Source: an uncultured Bacteroidota bacterium
GTDB lineage: Bacteria; Bacteroidota; Bacteroidia; Flavobacteriales; Flavobacteriaceae
NCBI GenBank assembly: GCA_902515405.1
Contig: CABXUS010000008.1
Location: 1-54,990 of the forward strand
Length of the DNA: 54,990 nucleotides
Direction of reading: 5' to 3'
A program made the translations under genes and the position numbers. Of this stretch, positions 28,524 to 36,700 are shown one piece after another (within the stretch, counting starts at the first letter, position 1; each line of letters begins with the position of its first letter). The notes below the pieces were generated by a model. The model saw only the letters and a list, made by a program, of their open reading frames with translations, ran no database searches and was not told the origin of the DNA.

Positions 28524-29675
28524 ATGAAAAATTTAACTATACTTATCTCTTTTTTAATTTCATTGAATTTGACTGCTCAAAAGTGGATTAATGATTCTAA
28601 TTGTGACGATCAATCCTATGAAATTTTAAATGAAGCTATTAATCACCTTGCTAATTTAGAACAATTAACAGCGGTTGGAATGGCTAAGGCTGCTAAAATG
28701 AGTGATTCTGGATGTGAGTGTGCAAATCTAGTTATAGCTGCTAGTGCTGCAACAGCTAATTGGGGTTCAAGAAAAGATAAATTGGAGGCTGTAAACATTC
28801 AACTTTTATCTGCTGAAGAAAAATCATGGTATGATTTACTGCTAGAAACAACTAGAGGTGAAGAAAATACCTGGGATGATACATATTCAAGAGCTATTAA
28901 AAAATTTCCAAACAGTCCAATTATAAATTGGGTTGGAATTAGAGGAGGTTTAAACTGGGATGGATATATGGAATTTTCAAAGAATTTTCCAAAGAATGCA
29001 TCATCAGCTTATAACATGATAGCATATGGCTATGCTAGAGGAGAATTTGGTGATGCTCCAGACTTTGATGCTGCTTTTGATGCTATAGAAAAATCCCAAT
29101 CTCTTCATTATGGTCCAAATTCAATAGACTCTAGTGCTGAAATTGCTGCATTGGAGGGTGATTATGAAAAAGCTCTTAATAATCAATTAAAAGCTGTTGA
29201 TTATGCATTTTTTTCTTCACCATACTGGGAAAAAGCAGTTACATACAGAAGAAATGTTTTTAAAGAAAATTTGACAGAATTTCTTCAACAAGCACAGAAA
29301 GATGTTCAAAAAGCAATTTTAGATAGAAATTATGATGAGTTTAAAAAATATATTTCTGAAGATATGCAACTTATTTCTGGAGATTCAAATCTACAAGACT
29401 TTTATGAGTTCTCTGAGTCTAGTTTTTCCAGAGGAGCAAATGTTAGTTGGAATAGTTTTGATTTAAGAGATATTGAAGTTGATTTTTCACCTGATATGTC
29501 TATGGCTATTTTAACATTTTATGCTGATGGTTCATACACTAGAGGGGACTCCGAAAATTCGATAGATTACAGTACTAGAGCCTCCTCGGTTTGGATTGCT
29601 ACCCCTAACGGATGGAAAACTGTTCATACCAATTGGGCTCCATATGGTGGTGGATCAGGAATACCAAAAATTTAG
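28524..29675 (+). CDS. exported protein with TPR-like N-terminus and NTF2/SnoaL-like C-terminus
   Basis: This 383-residue protein has a signal peptide (LTILISFLISLNLTAQ). Residues about 20-250 are helical with alanine-rich pairs resembling TPR units (AEIAALEGDYEKALNNQLKAV). Residues about 255-370 look like an NTF2/SnoaL (DUF4440-like) domain, with WNSFDLRDIEV and a final VWIATPNGWKTVHTNWAP strand. No catalytic function can be assigned. It stands alone between the PUL and a convergent membrane-protein gene, with 170 bases upstream lacking other genes. A second NTF2-type gene lies at 31595. Confidence 0.7.
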   Translation: MKNLTILISFLISLNLTAQKWINDSNCDDQSYEILNEAINHLANLEQLTAVGMAKAAKMSDSGCECANLVIAASAATANWGSRKDKLEAVNIQLLSAEEKSWYDLLLETTRGEENTWDDTYSRAIKKFPNSPIINWVGIRGGLNWDGYMEFSKNFPKNASSAYNMIAYGYARGEFGDAPDFDAAFDAIEKSQSLHYGPNSIDSSAEIAALEGDYEKALNNQLKAVDYAFFSSPYWEKAVTYRRNVFKENLTEFLQQAQKDVQKAILDRNYDEFKKYISEDMQLISGDSNLQDFYEFSESSFSRGANVSWNSFDLRDIEVDFSPDMSMAILTFYADGSYTRGDSENSIDYSTRASSVWIATPNGWKTVHTNWAPYGGGSGIPKI

Positions 29676-29697
29676 ATTTTAATCCTTTTAGATAAAA

Positions 29698-29720
29698 AGA
29701 CCCAAGTTTTTCTTGGGTCT
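29698..29720. terminator. bidirectional hairpin terminator
   Basis: Perfect 9-bp inverted repeat AGACCCAAG / CTTGGGTCT with a five-T loop. On the minus strand it is followed by TTTTTATC, and on the plus strand by a looser T-rich tail. It lies between the convergent 3' ends of the NTF2-fold gene and the flippase-like gene, so it probably ends both transcripts. Confidence 0.85.
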
Positions 29721-29724
29721 CTTA

Positions 29725-30561
29725 TTATTTTAAAAAGTCTGGTTTTTTAATTAGATATTTCAATCCAGGTAATGATGATAATGCCGCACAGAATGTAAAC
29801 AGTAGACCAATACTAGCTGCCAATTCAGGACTAAAGTTTAGTAGAGATGCTGAGGATAAAAATACATATTCCCTGATTCCAACTCCACCAAAAGAAAAAA
29901 CTGAAAAAATTGATGATAATATAAATACCAATATTATTTCTAAATAATTATTTAAAATTCCAAGAGAATACAAAATCATAAAGATTGATACAAATTGAAT
30001 CATGTGACTCAATGTTGAGTATGCGAATGATTTCCAAAAAATATGTTCATTTTTAAAAATTAATTTAACTAAATAATATCCAATTATACTTATACTAATT
30101 ATGCTTAAAGCAATAACAAGAAAAGTTAATTTAATAAAAACTAACGCATATAAGCTGATTAAAATGCAGCATAGTACACCTAAACCAATTAATCTATCTA
30201 ATAATATTAGTTTAAGAACTTTTTTTAAATTCCAACCTAAGTTTTTATTTAATAAATAACCCTTATAGGCATCTCCTCCAATACCACCAGGTATAAAAAA
30301 GTTATAGAAGAGACCAATTAGATATAAAGTGAAGTTTTGATTGAATGAAATTTGAAAATTATTTTTATTTAATATATGCCTTAATCTCTCAGAGGAAATT
30401 ATTTGAGAAATAAAATAAACTATCGAAGCAAAGAAGATTATAAGAAAATTTATATTTATAATTACATCTGAAAACTTATTTAAATTAAGATTTGATAAAG
30501 TATAATAAATAAAAAAAACTGTTATAATAATTTGTAAAGCAGATAAAATCTTTTTTTTCAA
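29725..30561 (-). CDS. lysylphosphatidylglycerol synthase TM-region / UPF0104 flippase-like membrane protein
   Basis: This is a 278-residue integral membrane protein with about seven or eight hydrophobic segments. The family signatures are FFIPGGIGGDAYKGYLL and FSVFSFGGVGIREYVFL, which mark the flippase-like domain shared with the membrane half of MprF. No lysyl-transferase domain is attached. Such proteins are thought to move lipid or lipid-linked molecules across the inner membrane; the substrate here is unknown. It is transcribed together with the AraC-type regulator gene 17 bases upstream. Confidence 0.85.
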   Translation of the reverse strand: MKKKILSALQIIITVFFIYYTLSNLNLNKFSDVIININFLIIFFASIVYFISQIISSERLRHILNKNNFQISFNQNFTLYLIGLFYNFFIPGGIGGDAYKGYLLNKNLGWNLKKVLKLILLDRLIGLGVLCCILISLYALVFIKLTFLVIALSIISISIIGYYLVKLIFKNEHIFWKSFAYSTLSHMIQFVSIFMILYSLGILNNYLEIILVFILSSIFSVFSFGGVGIREYVFLSSASLLNFSPELAASIGLLFTFCAALSSLPGLKYLIKKPDFLK

Positions 30562-30578
30562 AATTTAAAAATACTTTA

Positions 30579-31454
30579 TTAATTAGAATTTAGATATTTT
30601 TTCGGTGTAGTACCAAATTTGTTTTTAAAAGCATTTATAAAGTGACTTGCAGTACTGTATCCTAAGTGTAATGCTACTTCATTAACATTATAGTTTTTAG
30701 ATGATAACATATTACTTGCTAAATTCATCTTGTATTCATATAAAAAACCAAATACAGTATTTCCATAAACTTGTTTAAAACCTTCTTTTAAGTTTTTTAG
30801 TGATATTTCTACCAGTTCAGCTAATTCTTTTAAACTCGGTGGTTCTGACATCCTACTAATTATAATTTCTTTTGCTTTTTTAATTTTTATTACATTTTTA
30901 TCATCGGCTAAAAATGGACATTGTTCAATATTCATCTCTTTACCAACATTAAAGAGTAAACTTAAAAGCTCAAAAACTTTACCTTTAAAGTAAAGTTTTT
31001 TTACATTATCGCTTATATTTTGATTCATCATTTGAACTAAAATCGTAGTCATAATCGGACTTAGACTATATTCTTTATAGAATTTTTTATTAATATTTTC
31101 ATCACTAAGAAATGGAATTGATTCTGCTGTTTCAGAAAATAGACTATGAAATTTTTCAATACGTATTAACAAGCTAATTAGTTTAGTATTATTATTTAAT
31201 AGCGCATTAACGGGTAAGTTCATTACAGGGTTGTACAATAAAATTAAGTTCCCTTTTTTTAAAGGAAATGAGTATGATCCATTATTGTATTCAAAACTAA
31301 TGTCTCCCTCTAAACAAAAATGAAATTGAATAAAGTTTTTTTCAGTTTCATAATTAACATAATTTTTTCTTGATTCTAGATTTTTAAAATCAAAGTAAAT
31401 AATATCTTTATCAATTTGAGTTTTATTATTTGTTCCTAAAGTGATATTTTTCAT
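30579..31454 (-). CDS. AraC-family transcriptional regulator
   Basis: The protein has 291 residues. The C-terminal 100 residues hold two helix-turn-helix motifs (PSLKELAELVEISLKNLKEG and VNEVALHLGYSTASHFINAF), ending FGTTPKKYL. The N-terminal ~190 residues form a cupin-like sensor region (FIQFHFCLEGDISFEYNNGS). It resembles the PchR-like subgroup in overall layout, but the ligand is unknown. It diverges from the NTF2/DUF1080/oxidoreductase operon across 140 bases, making that operon the most likely target. Confidence 0.92.
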   Translation of the reverse strand: MKNITLGTNNKTQIDKDIIYFDFKNLESRKNYVNYETEKNFIQFHFCLEGDISFEYNNGSYSFPLKKGNLILLYNPVMNLPVNALLNNNTKLISLLIRIEKFHSLFSETAESIPFLSDENINKKFYKEYSLSPIMTTILVQMMNQNISDNVKKLYFKGKVFELLSLLFNVGKEMNIEQCPFLADDKNVIKIKKAKEIIISRMSEPPSLKELAELVEISLKNLKEGFKQVYGNTVFGFLYEYKMNLASNMLSSKNYNVNEVALHLGYSTASHFINAFKNKFGTTPKKYLNSN

Positions 31455-31594
31455 TTGAAGTAATGATTGTATATTTTTAATAACTCTATTTAAAAATTAA
31501 AATAATCAGATATATGATCAGTATAATATTTTTTCAAAAATAACATAATTGATTAAGAAAGGAACTTATAGCGTTATTTTTTTTATATTGAGTT

Positions 31595-32029
31595 ATGTTA
31601 AAATGTCTTCTTACTCCCTTTCTTATTTTATCAATTTCAAACTCTTTTTCACAGGTCTTAAAAGAAAATGATTCATTAGCAATTATTAACGTTTTAGAAA
31701 CTCAAAGAGTTGCTTGGAATAATAATAATATTGATGACTTTATGCAAGGTTATTTAAAGTCTGACAAACTAGTCTTTTCTGGATCAAATGGTCCAGTTTA
31801 CGGCTGGAATCATGTAAAAGACAGGTATAATAGAACTTATTCATCTAAAGAGTTAATGGGATTTTTAAAATTTGATATTAATGATCTTTTTTTAATAACA
31901 AGAAAAGTTGCAATTCTTCTAGGAAAATTTAATCTTGAACGAAAAAATGAAAAACTATCAGGCTATTTTACTTTGATTTTTAAAAAAATCAATGGAAATT
32001 GGTATATAGTTAGTGATCATACATCCTGA
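31595..32029 (+). CDS. exported NTF2-fold (SnoaL/DUF4440-like) protein
   Basis: This 144-residue protein has a signal peptide (LLTPFLILSISNSFSQ) and a single NTF2-like domain: INVLETQRVAWNNNNIDDFM, then FSGSNGPVYGW and a closing FKKINGNWYIVSDHTS strand. The family covers small-molecule-binding proteins and a few enzymes; no catalytic residues can be assigned. It is the first gene of an operon with the DUF1080 protein (five bases downstream) and the oxidoreductase, divergent from the AraC gene. Confidence 0.85.
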   Translation: MLKCLLTPFLILSISNSFSQVLKENDSLAIINVLETQRVAWNNNNIDDFMQGYLKSDKLVFSGSNGPVYGWNHVKDRYNRTYSSKELMGFLKFDINDLFLITRKVAILLGKFNLERKNEKLSGYFTLIFKKINGNWYIVSDHTS

Positions 32030-32033
32030 TTAA

Positions 32034-33443
32034 ATGAAATATTTTATAATAGCTTTTTCCTTATTTAATACTCTTTTTTTAAGCTCTCAAGATAATTGGA
32101 CATATTTAATTGATGACAACTTATCTAACTGGGAAATAAAAGAGGGTAATGCTGAATTTCTAATTGATGAGGGTATTATTACAGGTATCTCTATTCTTAA
32201 ATCTCCAAGTACTTACCTAGGAACAAAAATTAATTATAAAGATTTTATTCTTGAGTTTGAAGTTAATGTTAGCTCAGGCCTTAACTCTGGGGTTCAGTTT
32301 AGGTCTTTAAAATCTAATAATCCAAGAAATTCTGTTTATGGTTATCAATTGGAGCTGGAAGCAGATAAACCAGAAAGAAATAGATTATGGAGTGGTGGTA
32401 TATATGATCAGTCAAGAAGAAGTATTTTTTTATATCCATTATCTGTTAATCCTATTGCTAGATCGGCATTTAAAGCTGATGAATGGAACTTTGTTAGGGT
32501 TGAGGCAATTGGAAATTCAATTAGAACTTGGATTAATGGAATTCAATGTTCTAATTTAATTGATGATACTTCATCAGAAGGCTTTATAGCTTTACAAATC
32601 CATAGTATTGGGGAAAAATCATTAGAGGGTAAAACAGTAAAATGGAAAAATATTAGAATAACAACCAATGAAATGAATAATAGGTATCCAGTTGAGGATT
32701 ATGCAAAAGAGATCAATAACATAGATAATTTTCTAACAGAAAAACAAAAAGAAGACGGGTGGAAATTTATTTTTGATGGAAACACTTCAAGTGGATGGCT
32801 GGGAGCAAAATCTGACTCCTTCCCATCAAAAGGATGGAAAATAAATAATGGAATATTATCTGTTTTATCATTCAACGGAAAAGAATCTGAAAATGGTGGA
32901 GACATTATAACCAAAGATAAATATCAAAATTTTGAGTTAGAACTAGATTTTAAAATAACGAAAGGAGCTAATAGTGGAATAAAATACTTCGTTGATATTG
33001 ATTTAAATAAAGGGCCTGAATCAGCAATAGGTCTAGAATATCAAATACTTGATAATAGATTTCACTTAGATGCATCAAAAAAGTTTAGAGTTATGGAACT
33101 AGAGGGCGAAAAATGGGAATTAAAAAAAGAGGACATAAAAAGAAATAGAGGAGTTGCTAGTTTATATGATTTAATTGAAGCTGAAAAATTTAATCATAAA
33201 TCTGTCTCTGCGGGCCAATGGCATAGAGCCAAGATAATTTCAAATAATGGTCATGTAGAGCACTGGCTTGATAATGAAAAAGTGTTAGAGTATAATAGAT
33301 TTTCACAGGTTTTTAAAGCTTTAATTCAATACAGTAAGTATTCTAAATGGGAAAACTTTGGTCAACTAGAATCAGGACATATACTTTTACAAGATCATGG
33401 TAATGAAGTTTCATTTAAAAACATAAAGATTAGAGAGTTTTAG
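32034..33443 (+). CDS. double DUF1080 protein (3-keto-disaccharide hydrolase family), exported
   Basis: This 469-residue protein has a signal peptide (FIIAFSLFNTLFLSSQ) and two concanavalin-like DUF1080 domains. Domain 1 spans about 20-205 (GLNSGVQFRS, YGYQLELEAD) and domain 2 about 235-469 (GWKFIFDGNTSSGWLGA, GANSGIKYFVD, GLEYQILDN). The family includes hydrolases/lyases that cleave glycosides previously oxidised at C3. The gene stops two bases before a Gfo/Idh/MocA oxidoreductase gene, the expected partner that makes or reduces the 3-keto sugar. Activity is inferred from family and context. Confidence 0.88.
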   Translation: MKYFIIAFSLFNTLFLSSQDNWTYLIDDNLSNWEIKEGNAEFLIDEGIITGISILKSPSTYLGTKINYKDFILEFEVNVSSGLNSGVQFRSLKSNNPRNSVYGYQLELEADKPERNRLWSGGIYDQSRRSIFLYPLSVNPIARSAFKADEWNFVRVEAIGNSIRTWINGIQCSNLIDDTSSEGFIALQIHSIGEKSLEGKTVKWKNIRITTNEMNNRYPVEDYAKEINNIDNFLTEKQKEDGWKFIFDGNTSSGWLGAKSDSFPSKGWKINNGILSVLSFNGKESENGGDIITKDKYQNFELELDFKITKGANSGIKYFVDIDLNKGPESAIGLEYQILDNRFHLDASKKFRVMELEGEKWELKKEDIKRNRGVASLYDLIEAEKFNHKSVSAGQWHRAKIISNNGHVEHWLDNEKVLEYNRFSQVFKALIQYSKYSKWENFGQLESGHILLQDHGNEVSFKNIKIREF

Positions 33444-33444
33444 T

Positions 33445-34785
33445 ATGAAAAACAGAAGAAATTTTTTAAAAAAATCTGCTTTGGGTGTTACAGGTTTAAC
33501 GTTTATCAATTCACTTTCTGCAAAGTCATATAGAAAGATTTTAGGATCAAATGATAGAATTAAAATTGCTTTTCAAGGATTGGGAAGGAGAATTCCAGGG
33601 CTCTTAAGCAGCGCAGTTTCTCAAAAAAATATTGAAGTTACTCACTTATGTGATGTAATGGATAATCAAATTGCTAGAGCCTCAAAAATATTTTTTGATT
33701 TAACAGGTAATAGTGTTAAATCTGAGAAAAATATACACAATATATTTGATGACAAAGATGTTGATGCAATTATTATGGCTACACCTGATCATTGGCATGC
33801 TTATGGAGCTTGCAAAGCTATGGAAAGTGGAAAACACGTTTATCTAGAAAAACCATGCAGTCACAATATGAAAGAGAGTGGATTACTAGTTTCTTATCAA
33901 AAATATTTTGGCAAGGTAGTTCAAATGGGTAACCAGCAAAGATCCTCACCACATACTATTGAACTTATGGATAAAATATATCAAGGTGCTTTAGGAAAAA
34001 CTTATAAGGCAACTGCATTCTATCATAGTAATAGACCTAGGGTACCAAATCAAGTTTTAGCTCCAGTTCCTGAGGGGCTGGATTGGGATTTATTTCAAGG
34101 TCCTGCCGTTAGAAAAGAATATACTTTTAATACTTGGGATTATAATTGGAGATGGTATGGTTGGGATTATGGTACTGGTGAGGCTGGTAATAATGCCACT
34201 CATGAGTTGGATATTGCCCGATGGGCATTAAAAGTAGATTATCCGAATCATGTAGATGTTTATTCAGGTAAATACCATTTTGTTGATGATGGTTGGACTA
34301 TGTATGATACAATGGAAGCAAAATTTAAGTTCGATAGTGGAAAAACAATTACATGGGATGGTCAAAGTAGAAATGCATTTGAAAAATCAAAAGAGGGAGG
34401 AAGAGGAACAAAAATATGGGGATCTGATGGTTCAGCCTTTGTAAATAGAGCAGGTTATCAACTTTATAATTTAAAAGGTGAACTAATTTTTGATAGTTTG
34501 TCAGACGAAAATAAAAATAGATACTCTTCTGGTGGAAATATTGGCAATATGACCCAGCGTCATATGAAAAACTTTTTTGAATCTATTAAATCTGGAGAAA
34601 AGTTAGCATCTCCCATCTCCGATGCGGTTATTAGTCAAAGCATGGTTCATTATGCAAATCTTTCATACAGATCCAATCAATCCTTATCTATAGACAGTAA
34701 CTCAACAAGAATTAAAAATAAAAAAGCAATGAAATTTTGGTCTCGTGATTATGAGAAAGGTTGGGAAATAAAAAACCTTAACTAG
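33445..34785 (+). CDS. Gfo/Idh/MocA-family oxidoreductase, Tat-exported
   Basis: This 446-residue NAD(P)-dependent sugar oxidoreductase begins MKNRRNFLKKSALGVTG, a twin-arginine signal, so it is folded with its cofactor and then exported. The Rossmann segment is KIAFQGLGRR, the catalytic-lysine motif is EKP at 135-137 (VYLEKPCSHN), and TPDHWHAYGACKAM precedes it. Periplasmic members of this family act on sugars or 3-keto glycosides. Pairing with DUF1080 supports that. Its stop shares the palindrome CTAG with the convergent protease gene. Confidence 0.9.
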   Translation: MKNRRNFLKKSALGVTGLTFINSLSAKSYRKILGSNDRIKIAFQGLGRRIPGLLSSAVSQKNIEVTHLCDVMDNQIARASKIFFDLTGNSVKSEKNIHNIFDDKDVDAIIMATPDHWHAYGACKAMESGKHVYLEKPCSHNMKESGLLVSYQKYFGKVVQMGNQQRSSPHTIELMDKIYQGALGKTYKATAFYHSNRPRVPNQVLAPVPEGLDWDLFQGPAVRKEYTFNTWDYNWRWYGWDYGTGEAGNNATHELDIARWALKVDYPNHVDVYSGKYHFVDDGWTMYDTMEAKFKFDSGKTITWDGQSRNAFEKSKEGGRGTKIWGSDGSAFVNRAGYQLYNLKGELIFDSLSDENKNRYSSGGNIGNMTQRHMKNFFESIKSGEKLASPISDAVISQSMVHYANLSYRSNQSLSIDSNSTRIKNKKAMKFWSRDYEKGWEIKNLN

Positions 34786-36023
34786 TTTGAGTCTAGCGCT
34801 TTTAAGCGCTTTAAGAGTGGGGGATGAGAGTAGTGGATAAAAACATAAAGTGGGTGAGGGTATAAATTTGTCAGGCTATCTACAGAAAGTTTTTTTAAAG
34901 CTAACTTTAAACTCTCACCGTTGTAAGTTTTTTTAGCAAAATCATCTGCTTCAAACTCATTCTTTCTACTAATTATATTGCCAAAAATTCCAATAATTAA
35001 TCCAATTGGACTAAACAAAAGACTAAATCCAATAAGACCTAAGTGGAAAGCATCAATTTCAGCACCAAGAGCTGTTGTAAGTTCTGGTAATTTAGTGCAT
35101 AGTTCAAATAAGTAACACATCAATCCTATTTGAATAACAGACATAAACATACCTTGCTTAATATGATTTTTTTTATAATGACCCACCTCATGAGCAAGAA
35201 CAGCTACTAATTCTTCTTCTGAATGCTTTTCAACGAGAGTGTCAAACAGAGCAATTGTTTTTTTTGGTCCTAAGCCAGAAAAATATGCATTTGCTTTAGA
35301 AGATCTTTTTGAACCATCGATTATAAATATATTTTTAAGAGAATATCCAATTTCTTTTGAATAGTTCTGAATTTTATCTTTTAAAGTCCCATTTTCTAAT
35401 GGACTTAATTTGTTGAAAATTGGAACTATTAATGAAGTATAGAACATACTCATAAAAATTGTAAACAATGATAAACCTATCCACAACCAAACCCAAAACC
35501 CTTCATTAAAGTAATGATATAAAAATACAGCAGCTCCAAGTAAAAGACCTCCAATTATGATTGACATAAAAGTTCCTTTTACTATGTCCATTAAAAATGT
35601 TTTCAAGCTAGTTTTATTAAATCCAAATTTTTCTTCAACAACAAATGTTGAATAGTAGCTAACTGGCAGACTAATGATCATATTTATAAAATAAAAAAAC
35701 AAAAAGAATGTTGCTGAATGTAAGAATGGAGACCTGTAAATCTCATATATATAATCACTTACATATCCATAGATTCCAGTTGCCAAAATTAACAAGGTTA
35801 GACTTGTACTAAGAATAGAAGAGATTAGAGATACTTTTCCTCTTGATTTTTTGTAATCTTTAGCTTTTAAATACTTTTTTTTATCATAAAAATCTTTAAG
35901 TTCATTTGGAATTTTATTTTTCCAATTTTTATCATTTATATAATCCAAAATAGCAGAAAATACAAAGTTAAAAAGGATTAGAGAGCAAAATAAAATTAAT
36001 AAAAGTGTGGGTTCCATATTCAA
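34782..36023 (-). CDS. M48 zinc metalloprotease, Ste24/CAAX-protease type
   Basis: This 413-residue multi-spanning membrane protease has the Ste24 layout: several N-terminal transmembrane segments, the FGFNKTSLKTF segment, zinc ligands H278/H282 with catalytic E279 in LAHEVGHYKKNH, and the third ligand in NEFEADDFAKK. Bacterial members take part in membrane-protein quality control. It lies just before, and on the opposite strand from, the phospho-signalling locus, which encodes a second, FHA-fused M48 protease. Confidence 0.93.
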   Translation of the reverse strand: MNMEPTLLLILFCSLILFNFVFSAILDYINDKNWKNKIPNELKDFYDKKKYLKAKDYKKSRGKVSLISSILSTSLTLLILATGIYGYVSDYIYEIYRSPFLHSATFFLFFYFINMIISLPVSYYSTFVVEEKFGFNKTSLKTFLMDIVKGTFMSIIIGGLLLGAAVFLYHYFNEGFWVWLWIGLSLFTIFMSMFYTSLIVPIFNKLSPLENGTLKDKIQNYSKEIGYSLKNIFIIDGSKRSSKANAYFSGLGPKKTIALFDTLVEKHSEEELVAVLAHEVGHYKKNHIKQGMFMSVIQIGLMCYLFELCTKLPELTTALGAEIDAFHLGLIGFSLLFSPIGLIIGIFGNIISRKNEFEADDFAKKTYNGESLKLALKKLSVDSLTNLYPHPLYVFIHYSHPPLLKRLKALDSN

Positions 36024-36030
36024 TGATTAG

Positions 36031-36038
36031 CAAATTTA
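36031..36038 (-). promoter_or_regulatory. possible -7 promoter element for the M48 gene
   Basis: Read on the minus strand this is TAAATTTG, a match to TAnnTTTG, eight bases before the protease ATG. No upstream TTTG element is seen, and the leader would be nearly absent, so the match may be chance in A+T-rich DNA. Confidence 0.25.
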
Positions 36039-36097
36039 GCTATTCTTTTGTTAGATAAAAAATCATTAAATTTACTTAATAACCAAAAACACAATTT

Positions 36098-36691
36098 ATG
36101 AAAGGATTTAAACAATGTGAAAAAAATCACTTTTACAAAGAAGATTTAGATGAATGTCCATATTGCCCTAAAGGCACTGTAGCTGAGGAATCAGGAACTG
36201 TTAAAACAGCAATATTAGACAATGAGGATAATTCAACTAAAACTGTTGTATTTGGAAATCAAAAATCTGAAAATGTTGATTCCCTTAAAAAAGATTTTGA
36301 CCCTACAAGAACCATTGTTACACCTAGTAAAAGTTCTGAAGATTCTGCAAAATCAGATGAAGTCCAAATTTCTAAAAGAAAGTTAAGAGGTTGGTTGGTC
36401 ACTTTTGACATAGAGGAGTTTGGTACAGATTATAAAATATTTGAGGGAAGAAATTTAATAGGTAAAAAATCAACTTGTGACATTACAGTACTAGATAACG
36501 AAGTGTCTTCTGAACATGCTGTGATTTTATTTAGAAAAGATAAGTTTGAAATATCTGATCAAATGTCAACAAATGGTACTGTACTAAACGGCGAACTTTT
36601 AGATTCTCATAAGTCAAATGTTTTAGTTGATGGTGATGAAATAGTTGTTGGAAAAACTAGTCTTTTATTTAAGACTGCCATTAAACAATAA
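36098..36691 (+). CDS. FHA-domain protein with N-terminal zinc-ribbon-like motif
   Basis: This is a 197-residue cytoplasmic protein. C7, H11, C20 and C23 (CEKNH and CPYC) form a small zinc-ribbon-like knuckle. Residues 30-95 are a disordered linker rich in Thr and Ser (DNSTKTVVFG, FDPTRTIVTPSK). The FHA domain spans about 97-195, with GRNLIGKKSTCDITVLDNE, SSEHA (137-141) and STNGT (157-161), so the phospho-threonine pocket is intact. The linker threonines could be substrates of the neighbouring kinases and bind this FHA domain or others in the locus. It is the first gene of the signalling operon; the next gene begins 9 bases downstream. Confidence 0.88.
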   Translation: MKGFKQCEKNHFYKEDLDECPYCPKGTVAEESGTVKTAILDNEDNSTKTVVFGNQKSENVDSLKKDFDPTRTIVTPSKSSEDSAKSDEVQISKRKLRGWLVTFDIEEFGTDYKIFEGRNLIGKKSTCDITVLDNEVSSEHAVILFRKDKFEISDQMSTNGTVLNGELLDSHKSNVLVDGDEIVVGKTSLLFKTAIKQ

Positions 36692-36700
36692 TAATTCTTC

